56,547 nt of DNA from Verrucomicrobiales bacterium (lineage in GTDB: Bacteria; Verrucomicrobiota; Verrucomicrobiia; Limisphaerales; UBA9464). This document shows positions 20,613 through 29,655 of the stretch, one piece after another (position 1 is the stretch's first letter; every line of letters begins with the position of its first letter). The stretch covers positions 1 through 56,547 of the forward strand of contig SYMJ01000129.1 of NCBI GenBank assembly GCA_005805505.1. Reading direction: 5' to 3'. Below the pieces are notes generated by a model, which ran no database searches, was not told the origin of the DNA, and was given only the letters and a program-made list of their open reading frames with translations. A program made the translations under genes and the position numbers.

Positions 20613-21617
20613 TCAGGACTTTGGGACTTTGGGATAATTCTTCACGAGGGCCTGGGCAGTCTCGCGGAGGATGGTCACCAGCTCGGGCGGACTGAGCACG
20701 GTGGCTTGGGCCCCCCAACCCAAAATCCATCGGCTAATTTCCTCAAGGCTTCCCAGCCGGAGATGGATCTCCACCCCGCGGTCGGGAAGTTCAGTCAGCG
20801 TCTGCGAGGGATGCCACCGCTTCTCGCGAATGTAGTCGGCCACGGCCCGCGTGAAGCAGATGCGGACTTCGAAGTCTCCGGTGCGCGAGTACACGCCGAA
20901 GCTGTCGCTCAAATGCCGTTCTAACGCGAATTTGGCCGGGCGCTGGAAGGTCTTTCCGGTCGGTTCAGCTTCGGCAATCCTGGAAGGCACAAAGGTTCGG
21001 ATGGCCTTTCGAAGATGGTCGTGCGCGAAGAGGTACCAGTCTCCGTTCACATTGCCGATGTGGTAAGGATCTACGGTGCGCTCCTCGAGGGCCGCCCCGG
21101 GCTTGCGGTAGGTCAGGCGGAGGGTCTTGCCGGCTGCGGCGGCCTGGGCCAGCCGATCAATGATCCCGAGGTCTACGTTGGGCTCGGCGGTGGTTCGGAA
21201 GGAAATGGTTTGCGTCCATTCGGCTAGATTCAGAGAGACGGTGTCCGGCAGCGAACGCTCGAGTTTCTTGAAAGCGGTGAGGAGGCGTTTTTCGAAAGGG
21301 GTGCCGCGGTATTGCTGAAGCGCCTTCTCAGCGACCACCAACGCGAAGAGCTCTCCCTCCGTGATTTGTAGGGTCGGGAATGAATCCACCGGTTCGGTGT
21401 AGTAGAATCCATAACGCTGGGCACTGTATTCGATGGGCAAACCCATCCGGTCGCGCATGAAATCGATATCCCGCTGGATGGTCTTGGTGCTCACCTCAAA
21501 CTCGCGGCTGAGGAACGAAGCATTGGGATGCTTGCCCGATGCAATGGCGGTGTGGATGCGCATCATCCGCTCCAACGGCGGTCGGGACATGGGCATCTCG
21601 CGCACGCTCTTCTTCAT
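20613..21617 (-). CDS. HTH + WYL domain transcriptional regulator
   Basis: N-terminal HTH (FLSREFEVSTKTIQRDIDFMRDRMGLPIEY) and WYL-type region (VDPYHIGNVNGDWYLFAHDHLRKAIRTFVPSRI). Confidence 0.87.
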   Translation of the reverse strand: MKKSVREMPMSRPPLERMMRIHTAIASGKHPNASFLSREFEVSTKTIQRDIDFMRDRMGLPIEYSAQRYGFYYTEPVDSFPTLQITEGELFALVVAEKALQQYRGTPFEKRLLTAFKKLERSLPDTVSLNLAEWTQTISFRTTAEPNVDLGIIDRLAQAAAAGKTLRLTYRKPGAALEERTVDPYHIGNVNGDWYLFAHDHLRKAIRTFVPSRIAEAEPTGKTFQRPAKFALERHLSDSFGVYSRTGDFEVRICFTRAVADYIREKRWHPSQTLTELPDRGVEIHLRLGSLEEISRWILGWGAQATVLSPPELVTILRETAQALVKNYPKVPKS

Positions 21618-21743
21618 GGAGAAATACTGTTCTCAGACGGCAGGAATGCCAACTCCGGACCAGCCATGGTTCGATCGCGGAACGCGCAGTTCGTCGCGCT
21701 TTGCGCTTTTGTCTCGTGGCACCCCAGTCTTCCAATTCACCTC

Positions 21744-23582
21744 ATGAGGGATCCGGAGTCCAAAACGGTAATCGGTATCGAATGTGGCGGCACTCGCACC
21801 GTGGCCTTGGCGGCGGTGGTGGGAGGCAGAGCGTCGTTGGCCCGGATCGAATCCGGACCGGCTAATTTGCGGCTGACTTCGGACTTGGATTTACAGTCCC
21901 ACTTTGACTCCCTGAAATCCCGTCTGCCGGAACCGGTGGCCATCGGCATCGGCATGGCTGGAGTGAGGACCGAAGAAGATCGGCAACGGTTGCGCGCCTG
22001 CGTGGCGAGGGTCTGGCCGTCCGTGCCGGTCCGCGTCGACCACGACCTGGTGAGCGCGCTCGAGGCAGCCTCCTTGGATGCCACAAATTCGGTGGATGCA
22101 CGGGTGATCCTCTTGAGCGGCACGGGTTCGTGCTGCTTTGGACGGAATCGACGGGGAGTGACGGCCAAAGCCGGCGGATGGGGACACCAGTTGGGGGATC
22201 AGGGCAGCGGTTTTGCCATCGCTTACGCCGGATTGCGTGAGGCCATCCGTCAGCTCGAACAGACCGGCCGTATCGGTGCCCTCGGTCGCCGACTTCTCAA
22301 GGCTTCTGGCCTCAAAGACCCCGAAGCCTGGGTGGGCTGGATGCAGTCGGCTTCCAAGCGTGAGGTCGCCGCTTTGGCGCCGGAGGTGTTCGCGGCGGCG
22401 GCTCACGGCGACTCGAGAGCTCACCAGGTCATCGAGCGGTGCCTGGGCGAGTTGCTCGAGTTGGCCTTGGTCTGTGCCGCACGATTGGACCGGACGGGCA
22501 AGGCTCGGGTAGAATTTGTGTTGGCGGGCAGTGTCTTCTTGCGTCAACCGCGATGGCTCCCGCACATCGAGAGCGTTCTTCGGGCGGTGCGACCCCAGTC
22601 CGTGATCCGATCCTTGGAACGGGAATCGGCCTGGGGTGCGGTGGTCCTCGCGGAGCAGGCCTTGGCCTCAGGCGAACGCTCTCAGGTGCCCACAGTCCTA
22701 CCCCCGGGTGTGGCGGTCCCTCCACCCGTTCCGCGTCCTGAAGCGACTGGGGTTTCCCCGACGGAGCAGCGGAACCCGCGTTCCCGGCATCTTGACCGGA
22801 TGCCTGTGAGCAAGGCCATCGACTTAATGTTGTCTGAAGACTCACAGGTCCCCGAGATCATCGGCCGGCACCGGGTGGCCTTGGCACGATTGATCCGCCT
22901 TGCCGAGGTTGCCATCCGCAGCGGTGGGCGGCTGATTTATCTGGGCGCCGGCACCAGCGGCCGCCTCGGAGTCTTGGACGCCAGCGAATGTCCGCCCACC
23001 TTTCGGACTCCGCCCGAGTGGGTTCAGGGTATTATGGCTGGCGGCGAGAAGGCTCTGCACACTTCGGTGGAAGGCGCTGAAGACGACGCCGGGGCAGGGT
23101 ATGAAGCCCTTCGTCTCCGTCAGGTTTCCTCAAAGGATGTGGTGGTGGGCATCGCTGCTTCTGGAAGGACCCCTTATGTCTGGGGAGGATTGGCCGCCGC
23201 CCGTGAAGCCGGAGCTCGAACGGCGTTGCTCTGCTTTAATCCGAACCTAAAATTCACCCGAAGCCTCCGGCCGGATGTTGTCCTGGCCATCGACGTCGGC
23301 CCTGAGGTGCTCACTGGGTCGACCCGACTTAAGGCCGGCACCGCCACTAAGCTCGTCCTGAACATCCTCAGCACCCTCACCATGGTTCGCCTCGGCAAGG
23401 TCGAAGAAAACCTGATGATCGACCTCAACCCCTCCAACGTGAAACTGCGCGATCGGGCTCTCCGCATCGTCCAAGAATTGACCCGCGTCGCCCCCGAAGT
23501 CGCCCAGACCGCCCTGGAAGTCTCCGGTTGGCAGGTCCAGGCCGCCGTTCAGACTCTCCGCCAAACGCGTTCCCACCGTTGA
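21744..23582 (+). CDS. murQ: Bifunctional protein: BadF-type N-acetylhexosamine kinase fused to N-acetylmuramic acid 6-phosphate etherase (MurQ)
   Basis: N-terminal ASKHA kinase (IGIECGGTRTVALAAVV, LSGTGSCCFGR, GGWGHQLGDQGSGFAIA); C-terminal MurQ SIS domain (IYLGAGTSGRLGVLDASECPPTF, VEGAEDD, GIAASGRTPYVWGGL, KVEENLMIDLNPSNVKLRDRALRI). Start MRDPESKTVIG at 21744. Confidence 0.9.
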   Translation: MRDPESKTVIGIECGGTRTVALAAVVGGRASLARIESGPANLRLTSDLDLQSHFDSLKSRLPEPVAIGIGMAGVRTEEDRQRLRACVARVWPSVPVRVDHDLVSALEAASLDATNSVDARVILLSGTGSCCFGRNRRGVTAKAGGWGHQLGDQGSGFAIAYAGLREAIRQLEQTGRIGALGRRLLKASGLKDPEAWVGWMQSASKREVAALAPEVFAAAAHGDSRAHQVIERCLGELLELALVCAARLDRTGKARVEFVLAGSVFLRQPRWLPHIESVLRAVRPQSVIRSLERESAWGAVVLAEQALASGERSQVPTVLPPGVAVPPPVPRPEATGVSPTEQRNPRSRHLDRMPVSKAIDLMLSEDSQVPEIIGRHRVALARLIRLAEVAIRSGGRLIYLGAGTSGRLGVLDASECPPTFRTPPEWVQGIMAGGEKALHTSVEGAEDDAGAGYEALRLRQVSSKDVVVGIAASGRTPYVWGGLAAAREAGARTALLCFNPNLKFTRSLRPDVVLAIDVGPEVLTGSTRLKAGTATKLVLNILSTLTMVRLGKVEENLMIDLNPSNVKLRDRALRIVQELTRVAPEVAQTALEVSGWQVQAAVQTLRQTRSHR

Positions 23583-23741
23583 CCCCTCAGAAGTCTGTCC
23601 CCTCGTGGGTCAATCATCGTCCGTTCAGCGGGTCCCAATTCCGGGGAAGTAACTAAAAAATCACCCAGCGCTCAGATCGCATTTGCCAATCGATCGCCAG
23701 GGTGTTGTTTCTATGGGTCTACTTTTTTTGGGGGCAACGCA

Positions 23742-24518
23742 ATGAATTCCACGGTCATAAATGGTTTGGCGATCGGGCTGCTGGTCAGCTTCGGTATGGT
23801 GATCGGCATCGCCATCGTCTTTGCCACGTTGTACCGGCGTCACCTTCGGGCACTGCGGCTGACTCAGCGCTGGATGGATCCACTCACGCCCCTCGTCGGT
23901 TCCAGCAGATCTGTGCTGACCCTGCCGCTGCCCAACCGCTGGTTGGCTATCCGCAGCTCCAACACCGCGTTTCTTCGCGAGATGCTGCACATCGAGCCTG
24001 GCGAGGGTTCCCCATGGTCCGAGGCTCTGGTGCGGTTTCGCGAACGGGTGATATTCATTTCGCCGCCCTGGCGCGGTTGGTCACTGGTGGTCGGTGCGGC
24101 CATCCCGGACCCCGCCGCGGATATCGATCAACTCTACCGGTTTCTCTCTCGCCTGAGCCGAGAGGTCGGCGAAGTTCAGTTTTTCTCCGCGGACCGCGTT
24201 CTCAATCACCATGCTTGGGCTTGGCTCCGGGAGGGCAACGTGGTTCGAGCTTATGCCTGGGCCGGTGAGACCTTGTGGAATCAGGGGAATTGGACCTTTG
24301 ACGAACGACTCTTGGGCCTCACCTGCCACGATTATGGAGAAGTCGTCGAAGGCCCCGGTATTTGCGGAGGTCCCTCCGAACAGCAGAATGCCGAGAGAGT
24401 GGCGTTGCTGGCGCGTCGTTGGAGCCTAGATCCGGCCGAGGCCAGCGCTTACTTTCTTGCTCTGGAGGCCTCCTCCCGCGTTCGCCGCGAGGGTCCCGAC
24501 GCCGCCGATGGAGCGTAA
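23742..24518 (+). CDS. Hypothetical protein with N-terminal TM helix
   Basis: 258-aa ORF with one strong N-terminal TM segment; no family recognised. Confidence 0.65.
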   Translation: MNSTVINGLAIGLLVSFGMVIGIAIVFATLYRRHLRALRLTQRWMDPLTPLVGSSRSVLTLPLPNRWLAIRSSNTAFLREMLHIEPGEGSPWSEALVRFRERVIFISPPWRGWSLVVGAAIPDPAADIDQLYRFLSRLSREVGEVQFFSADRVLNHHAWAWLREGNVVRAYAWAGETLWNQGNWTFDERLLGLTCHDYGEVVEGPGICGGPSEQQNAERVALLARRWSLDPAEASAYFLALEASSRVRREGPDAADGA

Positions 24519-24632
24519 CTCTGATCTCAGGATGAGGGCCCGCCGGACCCGATCCGTTCTCGGGACTTGAAGGCGAGTCATTCCCGGTTGAGACTCGGTC
24601 TGGCGGTTTACCCAAACCCGCCTCCTTAGCCC

Positions 24633-27600
24633 ATGAACTGTTCCATTGGACTGAATCCATCCAACCCCACCGAACTCCATCGGCACATCAACCTGAAACT
24701 GGCCGAGTTAGGCATGACAGGCGTTCCGTTGTTCGGTGAAACTCAGGCGGTGGACTCACAGCTCGAGAGCTTCATCGCCCAGGGCCGCGAGAAGGACCGA
24801 CTGCTTTGCCGTCATGCCAGTCCGGTGGACCGCAGGATTAACAACTTCATCCACGACTATTTGTCCGACACGGCCGTCCCCCGGGAATTGCCTCGGAACA
24901 CCTTCGTCTTGGATCAGTATGGCCTGGCCCGGGTCTTGTCCCTGCCACCCGACAAAGACGAAGTCGCCTCGCCGATGCTGCGCAGCTATCGGTTGCGCAA
25001 CGGGATTCTTCACAATCCGAAGTCGGACCGGCGCACTACCTCCGGCATCTTCCATGTCACCGAGGGAGGGTTGCCCATTCCCGATGACAAGAAGGGTGTC
25101 CCCAAAACGGTTTTTGCCGACCTTCTGGCCCGCGCGCTTCATCCTCCTGAGGAACTTCTGCAACTGCCGTTCACGGCGTCGGGGCCCACGCCGGCCCCGT
25201 GCATGGTCTCTCTGCTCATTCGCCCGGTCATCTGCCCGGAGGTTCCGGGCGTGATGCCTCGCAAGAGCATGGAAATTCGTTTCTTCGTCCCCGGATCGCT
25301 GGTGGCCAATCTCGATTTTGTCGAGAGCATCTTCGGCAATGCCGGCGACCCGTTGCTCCCAGAAAATGACGCCTCCCTCGATGCCGAGCATTGGAGCGGA
25401 CACACCGGATGCGTGATCTTGGCTCCGCACCTGAATGGACTCACAAAGAAGGAAGTGGGACTTCCGCATCGGGACGAGGCCAGCGAGCGTCAGCGTCGAG
25501 ACGGCATGTGTTGGAGCGACGCGCGGGAGCTCTATAACGACGGGAACGCCTTCAAACTGACCGCGCGGGATGCCTCCGGGGTGATAGTGACACTCATCTC
25601 GGACAACTACTTCGGTTACTGCAAAAAGGAGGTCAAAACCCAAATCAGTTTTGCGGCCAACCTCTTCGGACTGGTCGAGGAGGAGCACGCCGGCGGAGCG
25701 TTGGTCTTCGCTAATCACGATCTGGGCAGCGAATACGACGCCCAACAGCACCGCGCTGATTTCCCGTACAGTTTTTCGGAAGTCACTCGGTTAATTCCGG
25801 ATGCACTAAATCTTCAGCCCGAAGGTCATGCCGTGGACCGGCAATTTCCAACGGTGGTCTACGTCCCTGAGAATGCCCGCTTCGAAATCGAGTCCCTGAC
25901 GGTTCGCTGGGATGAGGCCGGCAAAACTCAGTCGATCCGACTCCGGCGGGACCATCACTACCTGATGCCCAGCGGATTTCGGGTCCACCTGGAGCCTCCG
26001 GCCATGGCAGCGCGGGCTTGGCGTCTGGTCGGAACACGCCCGGAGGGCACCCTGTGTCACAAGCCCTGCACGGTCTCTGGCGGCGGCAAGAGCGAGATCT
26101 CCAAGCCCATCACCGACGCCATCCTCTTCGGCTCGGTCTTCGTCGCAGACCTGGCACAAGATTTCGATCGAGTGGCTATTGTCGTGGCTCGCGACTTTTC
26201 CCAACGGTTTCGCGATCCCGCCCGCAATGGCGTGGACCAGCGGCCCATTCTCAATCCGAGTCGAACTCTCGGTTCTGTCATCAAGCTCCTGACACCGAGC
26301 GAAGATTTTTCCCACGAACACAATGCCTGGATCAGTTCCGTGCCGCCGCACATCCGGGAATTGGTGCTCGTTGTGAAACGCTTTTGGCAACCCTCTTGGG
26401 GAGAGGACTGGCGCTCGCAGTTCAGCGTCGATGTCATCAACGGCACCCCTGCCAATGAGCTGCGGCTGGGGCGCAAGCGATTGGTGACCCAATTCCTTCG
26501 GGTGGGTTATGACGACGATGGAGCCTGGCGGACTTTCGGTCTTCGGAAAGATTACCTTCCGGCCTTCAAGCTTCAGATGGAGGACGACATTACGGCCAGT
26601 GTGACCGTGCCGCGCAGCCAACTGCCAGGCCTGGACCCGCAGAGCGTTTATCCGTCGCTCAAATTCGTTCAGAACAGTGAGTTTCGACTTTTCCAGCGGC
26701 CGGACGACGCCATTCATCGCGGGTATGACAAGGCCGCTGAAGCAGACTTTGCTGGCGGCGGATGCTTCTTCAGCAACTACGAACCCATCTCACGCAAGCA
26801 GGCCAGAGAGTTGGTCGATGATGCCATCGGACTGAACCAATACACTGCGCCCATGCGGGCGCTGATCGAAGCGGCCGCGGCCTCAGAGCCGGGCGATGGT
26901 TCTCCCGAATGGATCGTTGTTACGTCTCATCCTCGAATAGTGGATGGCAAACCCTCGAAGAACCCTCGGTATCTTCAGACGCGTCCCGATCTCCTCGATA
27001 ACCTGGGGCGTCATCTGACGACCATGTCGGCCCGACTGGCGCGGCGCTTGGCGACCGATCGTCCGGTGTATACGCCGGTGCATGCCGTCTTGGCTGGTCG
27101 TCGGAATAACCCGGCGGAACCTGGAGTGCGTCCGCTGGCGTGCTATGGGCCCATCCACCATATGGAGTTGCCGGAGGCGTTCATGGAGTTCATCTCCAGC
27201 ATGACCGGCAAGTCCCCGTCGACGACCGGGGTCGGCAGCGAGGGAGCCTTGACCAAGGGACCTTTCAACGCCCTGCCGCCCATTTACGATCTCAATGCGG
27301 CCTTCGTGAGTTTGGCCGTCTCCGAGAATCCGGTTTTCTTGACGAGTGCCGGATATCTCGGGCCTAAAACCCGCGTGGATCATGATGTCAGCCTGCTCGT
27401 GCCGGAGGTCTGGTGTCGGATGGGCGTCACGGAGCGGGATCCGGCTTTCCTCATCGCCAATGGCTATCTGGAGCGCGTGTCGGACTTCACCCACGAGGGG
27501 CGGACCGTCCCGGCCAGTCGCCTGGGGTGGCGAGTCACACTGAAGTTCGTGAACGACTTCCTGGGGCGTGTCTTTAACCATCCTCACGCCGTCTTGGTAG

Positions 27601-28073
27601 AGAGCATGTTGCGACCTGAGATGCAGGATGCGGGGCAATATGCCGATTCGGTGGACAACATCGCGGCGACTCATCGACGAGTGGCGCAGCATTACTTCGA
27701 CGACGGTTCCATTCACCAGGCCGTGCCACCACTCCAGGCTCTTCTTCACATTATGCGTGATGGAGCCAGCGAAGGACTTCGCCTCGAGGACCCGGCCTTC
27801 CGAGCGATGTTCAATCGGGAGAGTGTCCTCGTGAGTCCTTGGTACCGCGCCCGGTTGGAGATGCGGCGCGAGTTGGAAGTGCGTCACTGGAACACCATTG
27901 TCACCTCTATCGATCGGTTGATCGGTCGGACGGAGTATGAGCAGGAAGCGGAGCGATTGGGCCTGCACGAACGTCGGTCCTACGCCCGTGTGATGCTGGA
28001 GCGCAGTCGCTTCGAACAGCGCGTCGGAGAACTGACCGGGACAATCGGAGCCGAACCGGCGGTTTATCGGTAA
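24633..28073 (+). CDS. Putative PPi-type phosphoenolpyruvate carboxykinase (PEPCK superfamily, large form)
   Basis: 1146 aa, in the size range of PPi-PEPCKs. ISDNYFGYCKKEVKTQISFAANLFGL resembles the PEPCK [23 protein letters not shown] block and CTVSGGGKSEISKP resembles the P-loop GLSGTGKTTLS, but no classical ATP/GTP-type signature is present. Confidence 0.65.
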   Translation: MNCSIGLNPSNPTELHRHINLKLAELGMTGVPLFGETQAVDSQLESFIAQGREKDRLLCRHASPVDRRINNFIHDYLSDTAVPRELPRNTFVLDQYGLARVLSLPPDKDEVASPMLRSYRLRNGILHNPKSDRRTTSGIFHVTEGGLPIPDDKKGVPKTVFADLLARALHPPEELLQLPFTASGPTPAPCMVSLLIRPVICPEVPGVMPRKSMEIRFFVPGSLVANLDFVESIFGNAGDPLLPENDASLDAEHWSGHTGCVILAPHLNGLTKKEVGLPHRDEASERQRRDGMCWSDARELYNDGNAFKLTARDASGVIVTLISDNYFGYCKKEVKTQISFAANLFGLVEEEHAGGALVFANHDLGSEYDAQQHRADFPYSFSEVTRLIPDALNLQPEGHAVDRQFPTVVYVPENARFEIESLTVRWDEAGKTQSIRLRRDHHYLMPSGFRVHLEPPAMAARAWRLVGTRPEGTLCHKPCTVSGGGKSEISKPITDAILFGSVFVADLAQDFDRVAIVVARDFSQRFRDPARNGVDQRPILNPSRTLGSVIKLLTPSEDFSHEHNAWISSVPPHIRELVLVVKRFWQPSWGEDWRSQFSVDVINGTPANELRLGRKRLVTQFLRVGYDDDGAWRTFGLRKDYLPAFKLQMEDDITASVTVPRSQLPGLDPQSVYPSLKFVQNSEFRLFQRPDDAIHRGYDKAAEADFAGGGCFFSNYEPISRKQARELVDDAIGLNQYTAPMRALIEAAAASEPGDGSPEWIVVTSHPRIVDGKPSKNPRYLQTRPDLLDNLGRHLTTMSARLARRLATDRPVYTPVHAVLAGRRNNPAEPGVRPLACYGPIHHMELPEAFMEFISSMTGKSPSTTGVGSEGALTKGPFNALPPIYDLNAAFVSLAVSENPVFLTSAGYLGPKTRVDHDVSLLVPEVWCRMGVTERDPAFLIANGYLERVSDFTHEGRTVPASRLGWRVTLKFVNDFLGRVFNHPHAVLVESMLRPEMQDAGQYADSVDNIAATHRRVAQHYFDDGSIHQAVPPLQALLHIMRDGASEGLRLEDPAFRAMFNRESVLVSPWYRARLEMRRELEVRHWNTIVTSIDRLIGRTEYEQEAERLGLHERRSYARVMLERSRFEQRVGELTGTIGAEPAVYR

Positions 28074-28106
28074 CACCGACCCTTGCGGGAAGTTCGTCTC
28101 GGGTTT

Positions 28107-28138
28107 AGGCGGTGGCGTTGGGTCTCACGCCACTGCCT
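28107..28138. terminator. Hairpin between convergent genes (possible bidirectional terminator)
   Basis: AGGCGGTGGCG-TTGGGTCTCA-CGCCACTGCCT, 11-bp stem with one G-T wobble, between genes ending at 28073 (+) and 28190 (-). Confidence 0.5.
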
Positions 28139-28189
28139 CAATCAGCCGTTCTGGGCCACCAACTCTAGGGTGTTTCTGGGCGCTCAATG

Positions 28190-29635
28190 CTAGGCCAAGA
28201 TATTCCGCACCACTTGCCCGTGGACATCGGTGAGGCGGAAATCGCGACCGGCATTGTGGAAGGTCAGCTTCTCATGGTCGAAGCCGAGGCAGTGCAGGAT
28301 TGTGGCTTGGAGGTCATGCACATGGACCGGGTTTTCAACCACGTGGAATCCCAAGTCGTCGGTGGCCCCATGGCTCATGCCGGCCCGGATCCCTCCACCG
28401 GCCATCCAGACACTGTAGGCTTGAGGGTGATGATCCCGCCCCTGGCTCCGGCCCAGAGCCGGGTTGGATTCGACCATCGGAGTGCGACCAAACTCACCAC
28501 CCCAGATCACCAGTGTGTCGTCCAACAATCCCCGCTGCTTCAGATCGAGCACCAACGCAGCGCTGGCCTGGTCGGTGATCGCTGCATTGCTGCGGACATT
28601 GCCGACCACGTCGGAGTGGGCGTCCCAGCCTTCGTGGTACAAGTTCACGAAGCGGACTCCGCGCTCGATCATCCGCCGGGCCAGCAGACACGCTCGGGCG
28701 AAGGAGGGCTTGGCTGGGTCGCACCCGTACATCTTCAAGGTCTCCGGGGATTCCCCGCGCAAGTCCATAAGTTCTGGGGCTGAAGTCTGGAGCCGGAACG
28801 CCATTTCGTAGGAGGCGATTCGGGTGGCGATTTCCGGATCTCCCACGGTGCCCAATCGCTTTTGGTTTAAATCGGCGACGAGGTCGAGCGTGTCACGCTG
28901 GAGACGGGTATCGATGCCGGCTGGGTTGTCGACGTTCAGGATGGGCGGGCCTTGGTTGCGCAGGCGCACTCCGGTGTGGACCGTCGGAAGGAACCCGCTG
29001 GACCAGAGAGCCGCCCCTCCGCTCAGGCCACCCCCTGTGCTCATGACGACGAAGGCAGGCAAATTCTGGGACTCGGATCCGAGACCGTAGATCACCCAGG
29101 AACCCAGGCTCGGGCGGCCGGGTTGGGAGAATCCGGTGTTGAAGAAAATCTGCGCTGGAGCGTGGTTGAATTGGTCGGTGCGTACGGAACGAATCAGGCA
29201 GATGTCATCGACGATCTTCCCCAGATGCGGGAGGACCTCCGAGATTTCCGTTCCGGATTGGCCATGACGAGCGAATTTGAAGCGGGGACCGAGCACGGCG
29301 GCATCGGGCCGGATGAAGGCGTAGCGCTGACCGCCGATGACCGAGGGCGGTAGCGGGCGCCCCTCCAGCTTCGCTAACTCCGGCTTGAAATCGAAGAGTT
29401 CCAGCTGACTAGGAGCCCCACCCATGAAGAGGTGGATCACCCGCTTGGCCCGGCCGGGGAAATGCGGGGATTTGGCCGTCGCGGCCGGGGTGCCTGCCAG
29501 AGGCGAGGCCGAGAGAGAGTTGCCCCAGCGATCGGTGAGCAATCCAGCCAAGGCGATCTTGCCCAAGCCCACGCCGCAGTTTTTGAAGAAATGCCGTCGG
29601 CTGACGTGATGCGGGTGAAGGTTCAAAGGATTCAT
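28190..29635 (-). CDS. DUF1501 domain-containing protein (Tat-type signal)
   Basis: VSRRHFFKNCGVGLGKIALAGLL leader; KRVIHLFMGGAPSQLELFDFKPEL; VIWGGEFGRTPMVESNPALGRSQGRDHHPQAYSVWMAGGGI. Confidence 0.92.
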   Translation of the reverse strand: MNPLNLHPHHVSRRHFFKNCGVGLGKIALAGLLTDRWGNSLSASPLAGTPAATAKSPHFPGRAKRVIHLFMGGAPSQLELFDFKPELAKLEGRPLPPSVIGGQRYAFIRPDAAVLGPRFKFARHGQSGTEISEVLPHLGKIVDDICLIRSVRTDQFNHAPAQIFFNTGFSQPGRPSLGSWVIYGLGSESQNLPAFVVMSTGGGLSGGAALWSSGFLPTVHTGVRLRNQGPPILNVDNPAGIDTRLQRDTLDLVADLNQKRLGTVGDPEIATRIASYEMAFRLQTSAPELMDLRGESPETLKMYGCDPAKPSFARACLLARRMIERGVRFVNLYHEGWDAHSDVVGNVRSNAAITDQASAALVLDLKQRGLLDDTLVIWGGEFGRTPMVESNPALGRSQGRDHHPQAYSVWMAGGGIRAGMSHGATDDLGFHVVENPVHVHDLQATILHCLGFDHEKLTFHNAGRDFRLTDVHGQVVRNILA

Positions 29636-29655
29636 GGGAGGGTGGGGATGAGTTT

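Noticed and set aside
26883-28076. 397-aa minus-strand ORF antisense to the PEPCK-like gene
   Set aside because: Overlaps a well-supported plus-strand gene; low-complexity His/Arg/Gln-rich translation typical of antisense reading of high-GC3 DNA; no recognisable domain.
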